The notes: a model not told the origin generated them from the sequence alone. DNA of 64,000 bases from CAZMZW01 sp963802275 (GCA_963802275.1 CAWDIB010000006.1:186001-250000), one strand, 5' to 3'; positions 27,225-36,432 are shown, numbered from the stretch's first letter. Program-made: numbers and translations.

Positions 27225-30200
27225 TTAGAATCCTTCCAATTTGGAGAGATCTGCTACACCTCTGGCAAGATTGGCTATCCCTTGCAGGAGAGCCAGACGA
27301 TTCTGACGAATTTTTTCATCCTCCACCATCACCATCACTTCCTCAAAAAAACGATTGATGGACGGAATGAGTGGGTTGAAGGCCCTGAAAAAATCCTCCA
27401 CATCGCCAGGTTTTCTGGATTGGGTTTGTGCACTCTTCACGCCATTCGCCAGCTCTTTTTCAGCCGTTTCATTCAATAATTCATTTTTTAATTCGGGCAG
27501 AACTTTTTGATCCCGTGTGATGCGCACACAACGGGCATAAGCCGGCAGTATGGTGTTCCAATCTTTTTTGGACACCCAATTCGCCAGTTGTACTATTGCC
27601 CGATTTGCCCGGGTGGGAATATGGCCTTGCTCAGCCAGGACGGCGGCGGTGATGTCGTAAGCATGCCCTTGTTCCCTAAAATGGTATTCCAGCCGGTCAA
27701 TGATGAATGCCAGGCAGGCAGTTCTTTGATCATCCTTGAAATCAACCGTTTCTTTCAACGCATCGGCGGCAAATAAGAGCCCTCGGCGGATATCAAACTC
27801 AAGATTCGCCTGGATCAGGTTTTGCGCCAGCCCGATCGCTGTGCGCCTTAAACCAAAAGGGTCTTTTGTACCGGATGGAACGCTGCCGACGGCAAATAAA
27901 CCCGCCAGCGAATCCAACCGATCGGCAAGCCCAACAACCAGCCCTGCATAGGATTTTGGGTTCCGGTCACCGGAAAAACGGGGGAAATAATGTTCTTCAA
28001 TGGCTTGTCCTACTGCCTCGTTTTCACCAGATTGAATGGCGTAGTAACGGCCTATGGTGCCCTGCAGGGCGGTCATTTCAGTTACCATGTGCGTTGCCAG
28101 GTCTGCTTTGCATAATTCGGCTGCCCGCATGGCAGTTTCTTTTTCGTCACCAGTCATCTGCAATTCTTCGAGCAGTTTGCCGGTGAGGTTGACGATCCGT
28201 TTGGTTTTATCCAGCATCGATCCGAGTTTCAGGTGAAAGGTTAGCGTCTTCAGGCGCGGTAGGTAATCTTCCAGCTTGTGCTGCAAGTCCTGGCTGATAA
28301 AGAAATTCGCATCTGCAAAGCGGGCGCGGATGACCTGTTCATTTCCATGAATGACCAGGTCGGAATGCTGGTGATCGCCATTGCGGATGGCAATGAAATG
28401 TGCCATCAGATCACCTTTGCTGTCCAATAATGGAAAATATCGCTGATGCTTCTTCATTACGCTCACCAGCACCTCGGTGGGCAGCTTGAGATGATCCTCG
28501 TCAAAAGAGCCCATTAAAGCCGCAGGGGCTTCCACCAGGTTGTTCACTTCAGCCAGCAAGCCCTGGTCGAGAATTGTTTGTGCTCCTGCCTTCTTTTGCA
28601 GGTCGGTCACCTGGCTGGCTACTGTGTTGGAGCGGGTTTGCGGATCAAGCAGGATACCCTGCCCTTCAAGATAAGTAAAATACTCTTCAGCCGAATCTAC
28701 GCTTTGTTCTTCTGGTTCATGAAATCTCAATCCACGAGTAACATTGGTGCTGGTTAAACCGGCATGCTCAAAGGTGATTGTCTCTCTGCCGAATAGCGCC
28801 AGCAGCCAGCGGATGGGGCGTGAGAAAGAAATATTGCTGCTGTTCCAGCGCATGGCTTTGACGAAGTGGATCCCGCTGATCAGCTTGGGTAATTCCTCCG
28901 CAAGCACCTCCTCCGTTCGTTTACCCTTAAGCTGTATTTCGGCCACCAGGTATTCCCCGCCTTCAAGCGTCTTTCTTTTCAACGCCTCCACCGGGATGCC
29001 TTTTCCGCGCGCGAACCCTTCTGCCGCGGGCGTTGGCTTGCCTTTCGCGTCCAGGCCCCGGCTGACTGATGGACCTTTAAGCACCTGCAGCGAATCAGTT
29101 TGTTGCCCGGCAACGTTTTTTGCAGTAATGACCAATCTGCGCGGGGTGGCCAGGATTTTCACCTCGTCATGTTCGAGGCGCAGTTCATTCAACATACTGG
29201 GAACCGCCTGTTTCAATTGTTCGACCGCGCTGTTTAAGTCGCTGGCAGGCAATTCTTCTGTGCCGATTTCCACCAGCAGGGCTGCTCTTTCGGTGGCTGG
29301 TTTGCTTTTGGATGGCTGTATCTTCTTGCTCTCAATGGTATCTACCTTCTTGAAAGAGGATGCCTTTTTCAGCCATGGGAATCCCAGTGATTCACGTTGC
29401 TGCAAATAAGCTTCCGCACTGCGGTGAGCCAGCTCACGCATGCGGCTGAAGAGTGCTTGCCGTTCAGTCACTCCCACGGCACCGCGCGTATCGAGGACGT
29501 TGAATGTGTGTGAACATTTTAGGATGTAATCATGAGCGGGCAGTACCAGCCCATTTTCCAGGGCTAGATTGGCTTCCTTTTCATACAGGTCATACATCTG
29601 CCGCAAGCGCTCCACATCGGCTGTTTCAAAATAATACTTGCTGTGTTCCGCTTCAGCCTGGAAATTGATATCCCCGTCGGTATAGTCCTCGTTCCAGCGC
29701 AAATCACGGAAATGGTAATTTCCCTGCAGCGGCATGGCGATGCGTTCCAAGCCGTAGGTGATTTCCACCGATACCGGATCGAGCACAAAACCACCTGCCT
29801 GCTGGAAGTAGGTGAATTGGGTGATCTCCTGCCCATCCAGCCAGACTTCCCACCCTAATCCCCAGGCACCCAATGCCGGCGACTCCCAGTTATCTTCCAC
29901 AAAGCGGATGTCATGCTTGCGTGGGTCAACCCCCAGCGCTTTAAGTGAATTCAGATAAAGTTCCTGCGGATTCCCCGGGTCGGGTTTCAGGATCACCTGG
30001 AATTGGTAGTGCTGTTGGAATCGGTATGGGTTTTCACCGTATCGGCCGTCGTCCGGTCTGACGGAAGGTTCCACGTAAGCCACATTCCATGGCTCTGGGC
30101 CGAGCACCCGCAGGAAAGTGGCCGGGTTCATCGTTCCGGCGCCCACCTGTACGTTGTATGGCTGCCAGATCAGGCAGCCCTGCTCAGCCCAGTAATGCTG

Positions 30201-30242
30201 CAGATTCATGATGATGGATTGGAAATGAAGATTTTGATCCAC
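27225..30242 (-). CDS. glyQS: glycyl-tRNA synthetase, alpha and beta subunits fused
   Basis: The 1005-residue protein joins the two subunits of bacterial-type GlyRS. Residues 1-290 match the catalytic alpha subunit (MNLQHYWAEQGCLIWQPYN, GAGTMNPATFLR). A short Lys/Ser linker (about 300-320) leads to the beta subunit, which starts LLVEIGTEELPASDL and carries the tRNA-binding HD and anticodon regions. Fused GlyQS proteins are known in a minority of bacteria. The start is GTG 30242, preceded by GGGAGAAC. A TATAAT box lies at the complement of 30278-30283. Confidence 0.94.
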   Translation of the reverse strand: MDQNLHFQSIIMNLQHYWAEQGCLIWQPYNVQVGAGTMNPATFLRVLGPEPWNVAYVEPSVRPDDGRYGENPYRFQQHYQFQVILKPDPGNPQELYLNSLKALGVDPRKHDIRFVEDNWESPALGAWGLGWEVWLDGQEITQFTYFQQAGGFVLDPVSVEITYGLERIAMPLQGNYHFRDLRWNEDYTDGDINFQAEAEHSKYYFETADVERLRQMYDLYEKEANLALENGLVLPAHDYILKCSHTFNVLDTRGAVGVTERQALFSRMRELAHRSAEAYLQQRESLGFPWLKKASSFKKVDTIESKKIQPSKSKPATERAALLVEIGTEELPASDLNSAVEQLKQAVPSMLNELRLEHDEVKILATPRRLVITAKNVAGQQTDSLQVLKGPSVSRGLDAKGKPTPAAEGFARGKGIPVEALKRKTLEGGEYLVAEIQLKGKRTEEVLAEELPKLISGIHFVKAMRWNSSNISFSRPIRWLLALFGRETITFEHAGLTSTNVTRGLRFHEPEEQSVDSAEEYFTYLEGQGILLDPQTRSNTVASQVTDLQKKAGAQTILDQGLLAEVNNLVEAPAALMGSFDEDHLKLPTEVLVSVMKKHQRYFPLLDSKGDLMAHFIAIRNGDHQHSDLVIHGNEQVIRARFADANFFISQDLQHKLEDYLPRLKTLTFHLKLGSMLDKTKRIVNLTGKLLEELQMTGDEKETAMRAAELCKADLATHMVTEMTALQGTIGRYYAIQSGENEAVGQAIEEHYFPRFSGDRNPKSYAGLVVGLADRLDSLAGLFAVGSVPSGTKDPFGLRRTAIGLAQNLIQANLEFDIRRGLLFAADALKETVDFKDDQRTACLAFIIDRLEYHFREQGHAYDITAAVLAEQGHIPTRANRAIVQLANWVSKKDWNTILPAYARCVRITRDQKVLPELKNELLNETAEKELANGVKSAQTQSRKPGDVEDFFRAFNPLIPSINRFFEEVMVMVEDEKIRQNRLALLQGIANLARGVADLSKLEGF

Positions 30243-30277
30243 AAGTTCTCCCAGGGGAAAAGATGAATGCGAAAAAA

Positions 30278-30283
30278 ATTATA
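30278..30283 (-). promoter_or_regulatory. candidate -10 box of glyQS
   Basis: TATAAT on the minus strand lies 35 bases before the GTG start of glyQS, and a ribosome site lies between. No good -35 was found at 16-18 bases. The remainder of the gap to 30460 is A+T-rich and shows no gene or clear terminator. Confidence 0.45.
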
Positions 30284-30460
30284 CCAATGATTGGTTTTGA
30301 AAAACTGACGCATGAGGTTTGGCTGGTTTAGGGCACAGAAAATGAGTAATAAATTTTCCACAAATGCGGGGGCAGAAGGATGAAAACCAGGATTTATTAA
30401 TCCATTTGATTATACAAATGCTTGCTATGATCTAATTTATTCTCGCGTAAGAAAATAAGA

Positions 30461-31111
30461 TTATTTTGCAGTATTGATTTTTGAATAACAGATGATTTCA
30501 TTATTTAATCCCAACAGGGCAGCCCACCAGGGTTGACGCTGCCAGTCCGGCAGGATCATGGATTGAACTGCAACCTGGATCCTTTCCGATGCCTTTCGTT
30601 TGTTTAAAAAGGGGTTCGGATCAAGCAATATAAATTGCTCCTGGTCAGCTGTCATTTCCATGATATTGGTCCAGTGCGCCCCGCCTTTTTCCCAAAAGCG
30701 CAAGAAAGTCACAAACTCGCCATTGTGGAGGATTTTTCGAAGCTGACTCAGACTGGCATTCCTTAATCTTTGGGCTTGCCATGACAGATTGTGCTCTCGT
30801 GCCAATCGGTTGAATGCAGTGGTTAATCCCCAGGGAGCGGTTGCCCCGCCCACTTTGGGCACCCACCCGGGTAACCTGCCGAAGGGAGGAATTTTGACGA
30901 TGACATCTTTTTTTGAGAGACGCTTGACCTTCAGCCCGGCTGATTCCTTCAGTACATTAAAAACCATGGCAGTGCATGTGGGGCCGCAATCATTGCTTGT
31001 CAACCTGCTCCTGGTAAATCCCTGTGAGAGGTAGAAACGGTTGAGATCAATCCGTGTAATTAAATTGGAATTCGATGGATGGTCTGAACTTTTATTCTTG
31101 CTGGATATCAT
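30461..31111 (-). CDS. C39-like papain-fold peptidase domain protein
   Basis: The 216-residue protein has the papain-type Cys in NDCGPTCTAMVF (Cys about 42). A His lies in GGAHWTNIM and an Asp in LLDPNPF, in the order expected for C39-like peptidases. It has no signal peptide and no membrane helix, unlike the C39/TPR protein at 3.0 kb. It is divergent from the LysM lipoprotein gene, and their starts are 41 bases apart. Substrate and location are unknown; it could also be a non-catalytic C39-like binding protein. It was not matched to a named family. Confidence 0.7.
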   Translation of the reverse strand: MISSKNKSSDHPSNSNLITRIDLNRFYLSQGFTRSRLTSNDCGPTCTAMVFNVLKESAGLKVKRLSKKDVIVKIPPFGRLPGWVPKVGGATAPWGLTTAFNRLAREHNLSWQAQRLRNASLSQLRKILHNGEFVTFLRFWEKGGAHWTNIMEMTADQEQFILLDPNPFLNKRKASERIQVAVQSMILPDWQRQPWWAALLGLNNEIICYSKINTAK

Positions 31112-31138
31112 CTAAAAAATTCCTTACATCCCTGACAT

Positions 31139-31144
31139 TATAAT
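31139..31144 (+). promoter_or_regulatory. -10 box 8 bases before the LysM lipoprotein start
   Basis: TATAAT is followed after 8 bases by ATG 31153, with no Shine-Dalgarno sequence between. The spacing implies a leaderless or nearly leaderless transcript. No clear -35 box was seen. Confidence 0.55.
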
Positions 31145-31152
31145 TACCTGCA

Positions 31153-32085
31153 ATGAAAGTCCGTTCAACTATACCCTTTTTATTGCTTCTTTTCGCGATT
31201 GCCTGCTCTTCTCCCAATACGGCCGCGCCTGACGGGTTGACGCCTTACGTTACACCATTGATGGTGCAATCCACAGGCGTTTCCAACCCCACCCAACCCC
31301 CTATACCAATTCCGACCCCAACCCCATTCGTCCATACCGTCACATCCGGTGAAACCATGTCCTCCATTGCATTTCGCTATGGGGTTGAGACTTCGGCTGT
31401 CATGGCTGCCAATCCTGATGTTAATCCCAATGCCATGAGCGTTGGCGTAAAACTGGTCATACCTTCCCAATCCGGAGCGGGCATTGCCCTGGCTAATTCA
31501 ACCCCGCTTCCTTTGAAAACAGGTCCGCTAAACTGCGCTCGCTCCCGTGATGGCAGCATCAGCTGTCTCTTGCTGATTCAAAATGATCAAGATGTCCCGG
31601 TTGAAAGCATGCAAGCCAGGGTGGCGGTGGGCAACAGCCAGACAGGGCAGGCCGGGGAACGATTAACCACCGCCCCATTAAATATTCTTTATCCAGGTAA
31701 GGCGCTGGCGCTTTCGGTGGTATTTGCGAATGACATACCCGATCCGATCCAGACCCGCTTTGAAATGGTCAGCGCCGTGGCTGTGCAGGATGGTGAAAAT
31801 CGCTATTTGCAAACACAAACAGATAACCTGCAGGTCACCAGGGATGCAACCGGTCTCTCTGCCAGGATTTATGGCGAAGTATCTCTGCTTTCGTCGGGGT
31901 TAACCGCTTCAAATGTTTGGGCGGCTGGAATCGCCTTTGACCGGCAGGGGAATGTGGTTGGCGTTCGCCGCTGGGAACGCAACACCCCGCTCAGTTCAGG
32001 ACAAAAACTGCCATTTTCATTTACAGTGTATTCAACCGGCGCTATGATCGACCGGGTTGAAGTACTCCTCGAAGCGCGCAAGTAA
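31153..32085 (+). CDS. LysM-domain lipoprotein
   Basis: The 310-residue protein has a signal peptide ending in the lipobox FAIAC (Cys18) and a Pro/Thr-rich linker (about 35-58). One LysM domain follows (HTVTSGETMSSIAFRYGVET to VGVKLVIP, about 59-106). The remaining 200 residues contain beta-rich sequence resembling FxLYD-type or other Ig-like domains, but were not assigned. It should be anchored outside the membrane and bind peptidoglycan. Its terminator is shared with convergent lexA. Confidence 0.8.
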   Translation: MKVRSTIPFLLLLFAIACSSPNTAAPDGLTPYVTPLMVQSTGVSNPTQPPIPIPTPTPFVHTVTSGETMSSIAFRYGVETSAVMAANPDVNPNAMSVGVKLVIPSQSGAGIALANSTPLPLKTGPLNCARSRDGSISCLLLIQNDQDVPVESMQARVAVGNSQTGQAGERLTTAPLNILYPGKALALSVVFANDIPDPIQTRFEMVSAVAVQDGENRYLQTQTDNLQVTRDATGLSARIYGEVSLLSSGLTASNVWAAGIAFDRQGNVVGVRRWERNTPLSSGQKLPFSFTVYSTGAMIDRVEVLLEARK

Positions 32086-32132
32086 AATTGCCTGCAATCT
32101 GCTTTTAGGTAATATCCTGGTAGCAAATTAAA

Positions 32133-32170
32133 AAACCCTGTCCTTGTGCGACAGGGTTTGGTTTTTTTTT
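32133..32170. terminator. bidirectional terminator between the LysM lipoprotein gene and lexA
   Basis: AAACCCTGTC (32133-32142) pairs with GACAGGGTTT (32150-32159) over 10 bp with a 7-base loop. A run of T follows on the plus strand (32162-32170), and an A-rich stretch on the other side serves the minus strand. It lies between two converging genes. Confidence 0.88.
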
Positions 32171-32181
32171 ACAACGTCTGA

Positions 32182-32910
32182 TTAAACTGCCACGCTTTTC
32201 ACCTGGCGGATGACCATGATAACCTTGCCCATGATGCGCAGATTTTCAGCATTATTAATGTAAATGGGCTCCATGTTCGGATTGGCTGGCTGCAGGCGGA
32301 CGCGGTTGGGCTCCTTGTAGAAATATTTCAAGGTTGTCTCATCCTTGTCGTCCAGCCACACAGCCACCATGTCGCCGTTATTAGCCTGTTGGGCGCGCCG
32401 CATGATGACCATGTCGCCATCATTGACCATTGCGTCGATCATCGAATCGCCCTGCACCTCCAGGGCAAACAGTTCTTCCGCTTTTTCACGCGCCGGCAGC
32501 AGGCTGCGGGCGATCTCTATGCTGCTTTCCTGGTCAAAGAAGGGCAGGTCGGAGGTGGGCATCGGGATGGGTTCACTGGCAACGATGCGGCCCAGCACCG
32601 GGATGCTGAGGATGTCATTGACGGTTGTGCCAATATTCTGTATGCCAGCAGTCACTTTGTCCTTGATTGAACTCGCGCCTTCCAGTGCTTTTTGTATGCA
32701 AATGCTGCGCGAGATGTGCTTGTCTCGTTTGATGTACCCCATCTCCTCCAGCTGATTCAGGTAGTAATCCACCAGGGAAGTGGACTTGACCCCGATGCTC
32801 TCGCCAATATCGCGGATGGAGGGGGAAAATCCCTTTTGTTCCTGAAAGTTGGCCAGAAAGTGCATGATCTTCTCATGCCTTTTTCCCAGTCCTTCTGTTT
32901 TACGGGCCAT
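32182..32910 (-). CDS. lexA: LexA-type SOS repressor
   Basis: The 242-residue protein has an N-terminal winged-helix domain (SPSIRDIGESIGVKSTSLV) and a C-terminal S24 peptidase domain with nucleophile Ser156 (GDSMIDAM) and Lys195 (TTLKYFY). LexA represses DNA-repair genes and cleaves itself when RecA filaments form. The predicted cleavage bond, in GRIVASEPI, is Ala111-Ser112 rather than the usual Ala-Gly. About 40 residues between the domains are longer than in E. coli LexA. Two candidate operators overlap its promoter at 32938-32982, so it is probably self-regulated. Confidence 0.9.
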   Translation of the reverse strand: MARKTEGLGKRHEKIMHFLANFQEQKGFSPSIRDIGESIGVKSTSLVDYYLNQLEEMGYIKRDKHISRSICIQKALEGASSIKDKVTAGIQNIGTTVNDILSIPVLGRIVASEPIPMPTSDLPFFDQESSIEIARSLLPAREKAEELFALEVQGDSMIDAMVNDGDMVIMRRAQQANNGDMVAVWLDDKDETTLKYFYKEPNRVRLQPANPNMEPIYINNAENLRIMGKVIMVIRQVKSVAV

Positions 32911-32937
32911 GCGTCCTCCTCGAAATTCAAATTAATC

Positions 32938-32982
32938 GGACATTTGTACTATTAATATACACGAACATTAGTGCTATGTCAA
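32938..32982 (-). promoter_or_regulatory. lexA promoter with two candidate LexA operators
   Basis: On the minus strand TTGACA (complement of 32977-32982) and TATATT (complement of 32954-32959) are 17 bases apart. Two related 12-mers, GAACATTAGTGC (32963-32974) and GGACATTTGTAC (32938-32949), start 25 bases apart. Both resemble the GAAC-N4-GTTC operator of Gram-positive LexA. One lies in the -35/-10 spacer and the other over the predicted start site, positions suited to repression. Confidence 0.65.
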
Positions 32983-33037
32983 TACCTGAATAGCTCGCCT
33001 GGTTAACTGGTTGGAGGAAGAATAGATGATTACTTGG

Positions 33038-33766
33038 CTAAGTTGGTCGTCTTTTTGCGCGCCAGTCCTTGATAATGAAAGGCACATACAACAATAAAAA
33101 GACGACCAACCCGATCGCTTCAATATAGAGAATATACCAGGGCCAGGCGGGCAGCATATCCAGCAGGGAAGGTGTGTATGGCTTGTGGGCAACAAACAGG
33201 TAATTGCTGCCGATCAGTTGATTGATCACAAAGACCACTGCCATGTAGAGGTTCAATACCACCATCACTTTAAGCAGGGATTTCCAGGTGGGACGCATGC
33301 CTTCCACAACTGTCAGGTAGACCGCGGAGGTCACCAGCAGTCCGTGTGAAATGAAAGTTTGAAAAAATCGGAAGTGGGGAAAACCGTAAATGCCGATGTC
33401 CGGGGTTAACAATGCCTGGATGGCGCCGCCGATGCCCATGAAATAGGCAAACTCGTAAATGGTGTAATTCTTAAAAATGAGCATAAATCCGGCCAGCCAG
33501 ATCAGCACGCTGCAGGCATGCAAGGGCAGGTGTTCCTGGATGTTCCATCGGCCATAATAAATGTTCCAGATATGATAGGATGCTTCATTCACCCACAGGA
33601 TGATTCCCAGCGCCACGCGGATTTTTCGGCGTGTGCTTTCACTCGCTCCCTTGAAGCGGACGAGATAGATATTCAAAAGGATGATGACAGCCAGCGCAGC
33701 CAGGTGGGCTGGTCCCAGGAAGGCGAAAGGTGCACCTTGGTAATTAGCGGTAAAGAATTGGTCCAT
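33038..33766 (-). CDS. TIGR02206/YwaF-family integral membrane protein
   Basis: The 242-residue protein has about seven membrane helices and motifs of the YwaF/TIGR02206 family: a Trp/Tyr/His-rich segment WVNEASYHIWNIYYG, LPLHACSVLIWLAGF and the tail QLIGSNYLFVAHKP. The function of the family is unknown. The gene is preceded by AGGAAA and diverges from osmC. It lies upstream of lexA on the same strand but ends before the lexA promoter, so the two are probably separate units. Confidence 0.8.
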   Translation of the reverse strand: MDQFFTANYQGAPFAFLGPAHLAALAVIILLNIYLVRFKGASESTRRKIRVALGIILWVNEASYHIWNIYYGRWNIQEHLPLHACSVLIWLAGFMLIFKNYTIYEFAYFMGIGGAIQALLTPDIGIYGFPHFRFFQTFISHGLLVTSAVYLTVVEGMRPTWKSLLKVMVVLNLYMAVVFVINQLIGSNYLFVAHKPYTPSLLDMLPAWPWYILYIEAIGLVVFLLLYVPFIIKDWRAKRRPT

Positions 33767-33917
33767 GAGGATTTCCTTTGACGAAGAGAGATAAGATCTT
33801 CTATTATTTTACATTGGCTTTTCTATTATTCTCATTTCAAAACAATAGCTTATGCGAAAGGTTTCCTTTGCTGCATTTGAATTCGTTATAATCTCCTTAT
33901 CTTTTTTGAGGAGATGA

Positions 33918-34325
33918 ATGATGGCAAATGCAACGGTGCAATGGGCGGGTGGCGAGCGTTTTATCGGCGTGGATTCCACCAACCATTCAGTCGTCCTTTC
34001 CACACCCGATGAAGGCATTGGCATGAAACCCTCGGAACTCCTGCTGGTGGCCTTGGCTTCCTGCTCGGCAGTGGATGTGGTGGAGATACTCAAGAAAAAG
34101 CGGCTTGAACTCACAAAGTTGCACATTCAGACTAAGGCAGACCAAGATGCGGATCCCCCATGGACTTTCCGGAAGATCCACCTGAAATATTTACTGGCAG
34201 GCAGTGGTCTGACTATCAAAGATGTGGAACAGGCTATTGCGCTTTCTCAAGATAAATACTGTTCTGTGGCATCCACCGTGCGGGGAACGGCGGAAATTAC
34301 CTGGGAGTATGAAATCGAAGGATGA
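33918..34325 (+). CDS. OsmC-family protein
   Basis: The 135-residue protein has the OsmC/Ohr fold signature: KPSELLLVALASCSAVDV with the first redox Cys and SQDKYCSVASTV with the second. OsmC-type proteins reduce organic hydroperoxides with thiols, though many YhfA-like members lack proof of activity. The ATG at 33918 (or the adjacent ATG 33921) is preceded by GAGGAG, and TATAAT lies at 33887-33892. It is a single-gene unit. Confidence 0.88.
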   Translation: MMANATVQWAGGERFIGVDSTNHSVVLSTPDEGIGMKPSELLLVALASCSAVDVVEILKKKRLELTKLHIQTKADQDADPPWTFRKIHLKYLLAGSGLTIKDVEQAIALSQDKYCSVASTVRGTAEITWEYEIEG

Positions 34326-34341
34326 CGATTGTGGAGAGGAT

Positions 34342-35262
34342 CTAACCCGCTTTCCTTAGCTGCAGAGCAATCCAGTCCGAAGAGGATATTTTCTTTTCGA
34401 GGGTGAACCCGTTATTCTCGGCTGACTGGACTACATTTTCTGCTTGTGTTTCAAGGATGCCGGCCAGGATCAATTTCCCGCCCGGCTCAACCAGATTCGC
34501 CAACCCATCTGAAAAAAGCTGCACGATGATATGTGCCAGGATGTTCACCACCACCAACGGCGCCCTGGCCATCCCGAATTGATTATCCTGTATCTCTTTG
34601 ACCGAACCAATCCCCACCTCCAATCCTGATGGAAGTTGGTTATATCCAGCGTTTTCCAATGTGGATTGTTTGGCAGCCGGGTCCACATCCACCCCCAGGC
34701 AATGCCCGGCTCCCAGGCGGAGTGCTGCAATGCTTAATATCCCCGAACCGCAGCCCACATCAATGACATTCATTCCGGGTTCGACCGTTTGCTCCATCAA
34801 TTCCAGGCACAACTGGGTGGATGGATGCGTGCCGGTGCCAAACGCCATGCCCGGGTTGATGCGGATCGGCAGCCGGCCGGGAAACTCTTTCTTCACCCAG
34901 GCAGGCACGATCACCAGCTTGTTGCCCACTTCAATCGGTTGGTAATGCTTTTTCCACGTAGCCATCCAGTCTTCATCCCAGATGGGCTTGAAAACGGGTT
35001 CAGGCAGCGGTTGGATTTGGCTCAGGTGCCATAGGAATTCAATGATTTTTTGTTTCTTTTCTTCAATTTCCCCGTCTGCCAGTAGATATCCGAATACGCG
35101 GGCATTTTTCTCCAAATAATCGACACTGCTGGAATTCTCCTGGATGGCATTTTGCTCCACCACCACCCCGTTTGGGATGGCGCGGTTGAGCACCTCGGCC
35201 ACGGCTTCAGCCTGCTCAGCGCTGACCGTGAGCGACACTTCAATCCATTTCGGGTCAGCCAC
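34342..35262 (-). CDS. prmA: ribosomal protein L11 methyltransferase PrmA
   Basis: PrmA trimethylates ribosomal protein L11 using SAM. The 306-residue protein has an N-terminal L11-binding domain (WIEVSLTVSAEQAEAVAEVL) and a class I methyltransferase domain with GMAFGTGTHPSTQLCLELM and VIDVGCGSGILSIAALRLGA. The GTG start at 35262 lies inside the last codons of dnaJ (8-base overlap), so translation is probably coupled. The dnaJ-prmA order is common next to heat-shock genes of Gram-positive-type bacteria. Confidence 0.93.
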   Translation of the reverse strand: MADPKWIEVSLTVSAEQAEAVAEVLNRAIPNGVVVEQNAIQENSSSVDYLEKNARVFGYLLADGEIEEKKQKIIEFLWHLSQIQPLPEPVFKPIWDEDWMATWKKHYQPIEVGNKLVIVPAWVKKEFPGRLPIRINPGMAFGTGTHPSTQLCLELMEQTVEPGMNVIDVGCGSGILSIAALRLGAGHCLGVDVDPAAKQSTLENAGYNQLPSGLEVGIGSVKEIQDNQFGMARAPLVVVNILAHIIVQLFSDGLANLVEPGGKLILAGILETQAENVVQSAENNGFTLEKKISSSDWIALQLRKAG

Positions 35263-36370
35263 CCAGCAGGTCCTTGAGGATGTCCAGGAAACTTTTTTCC
35301 TGGGGCAATACTTCGCTGCCCATCGTTTTGGCTAGTTGGTCGAATAATTTGCGCTGTTCGGAGGTCAAATGTTCAGGTATGGCCACATTGACGATTACCA
35401 GTTCATCTCCACCGCCTGAACTGTGCACATGCGGGAAACCCTTTCCGCGCAGCCGGAATACTTTACCCGGCTGGGTGGCGGGCGGGATGGTCATTTTGAC
35501 TTTTCCGTTCAGGGTCGGTACTTCCACCTCAGCGCCCAGCACGGCTTGCGCGATATTGATATTCAGGTCCAGCAGGATGTCATCCTGCCGCCTTTTGAAG
35601 AATTTATGCGGTTTGACCTTGACTTCGATGTAAAGATTTCCCCGCGGCCCGCCATTGCTGCCCGGCTGTCCTTCACCCGCCAGGCGGATCTGGTTGCCAT
35701 CATCCACCCCGGCCGGGATGGACACCATTTTCTTGCTGCTCTTGCGTTCGTATCCCCGCCCGTGGCATTGTTTGCAGGAATTGCGGATCACCTTCCCGGA
35801 CCCATTGCAATTGGGGCAGGTGGTCACCTGCACCAGCGAACCCAGGATGGTTTGGCGTGCCTGGCGTACTTCTCCCCTGCCGCCACAGGTCGGGCAGGTT
35901 TCAGGATTGGAACCCGGCTCGGCTCCGCTGCCATGGCAGGTGGAGCAGGTCTCATCACGGGTGATTTCTATTTCCTTGTCCACACCATCAGCGGATTCTT
36001 CAAAGGTCAGGGTGATGGAGGTCTGCAAGTCCACCCCGCGGCGCGGTGAATTGCGTTGTTGCCGACCGCCCATCGAGCCGAATCCAAAGAATTGCTCAAA
36101 GATCTGGAATGGATCAAAATTGGTGAAGTCCGGCATGCCATTCATGCCCTGCAATCCCTCATGACCAAAGCGGTCATACACGGAGCGCTTCTCCGTATCG
36201 GAAAGGACGGCAAAGGCTTCATTGATTTCTTTGAAGCGCTCCTCGGCATCCGGCGCATCGTTCACATCCGGATGATATTTTCTCGCCAGCTTGCGGAAGG
36301 CGCTCTTCATTTCTTCCTGGCTGGCAGTACGGGGGATGCCCAGTACTTCATAATAATCACGTTTGGTCAT
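35255..36370 (-). CDS. dnaJ: chaperone DnaJ
   Basis: The 371-residue co-chaperone stimulates the DnaK ATPase and presents unfolded substrates. It has the J domain with KYHPDVND (HPD), a short Gly/Phe region, four zinc-binding CxxCxGxG repeats (CSTCHGSG, CPTCGGRG, CPNCNGSG, CKQCHGRG), and two C-terminal substrate domains. It follows dnaK but is separated from it by a strong hairpin at 36400-36432. It may therefore receive less transcript than dnaK or have another promoter. Confidence 0.95.
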   Translation of the reverse strand: MTKRDYYEVLGIPRTASQEEMKSAFRKLARKYHPDVNDAPDAEERFKEINEAFAVLSDTEKRSVYDRFGHEGLQGMNGMPDFTNFDPFQIFEQFFGFGSMGGRQQRNSPRRGVDLQTSITLTFEESADGVDKEIEITRDETCSTCHGSGAEPGSNPETCPTCGGRGEVRQARQTILGSLVQVTTCPNCNGSGKVIRNSCKQCHGRGYERKSSKKMVSIPAGVDDGNQIRLAGEGQPGSNGGPRGNLYIEVKVKPHKFFKRRQDDILLDLNINIAQAVLGAEVEVPTLNGKVKMTIPPATQPGKVFRLRGKGFPHVHSSGGGDELVIVNVAIPEHLTSEQRKLFDQLAKTMGSEVLPQEKSFLDILKDLLGG

Positions 36371-36399
36371 TGATGGTTTCTTTCCGGTTAATTTTTAAA

Positions 36400-36432
36400 A
36401 GGCGTTTTGGGAACTTGCTTCCCAAAACGCCT
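36400..36432 (-). terminator. strong hairpin between dnaK and dnaJ
   Basis: AGGCGTTTTGGGAA and TTCCCAAAACGCCT form a perfect 14-bp stem with a 5-base loop. On the minus strand a short TTTT run follows at the stem base. It lies 30 bases after the dnaK stop and 30 before the dnaJ start, and may be a partial terminator or an RNA-stabilising hairpin. Confidence 0.8.
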
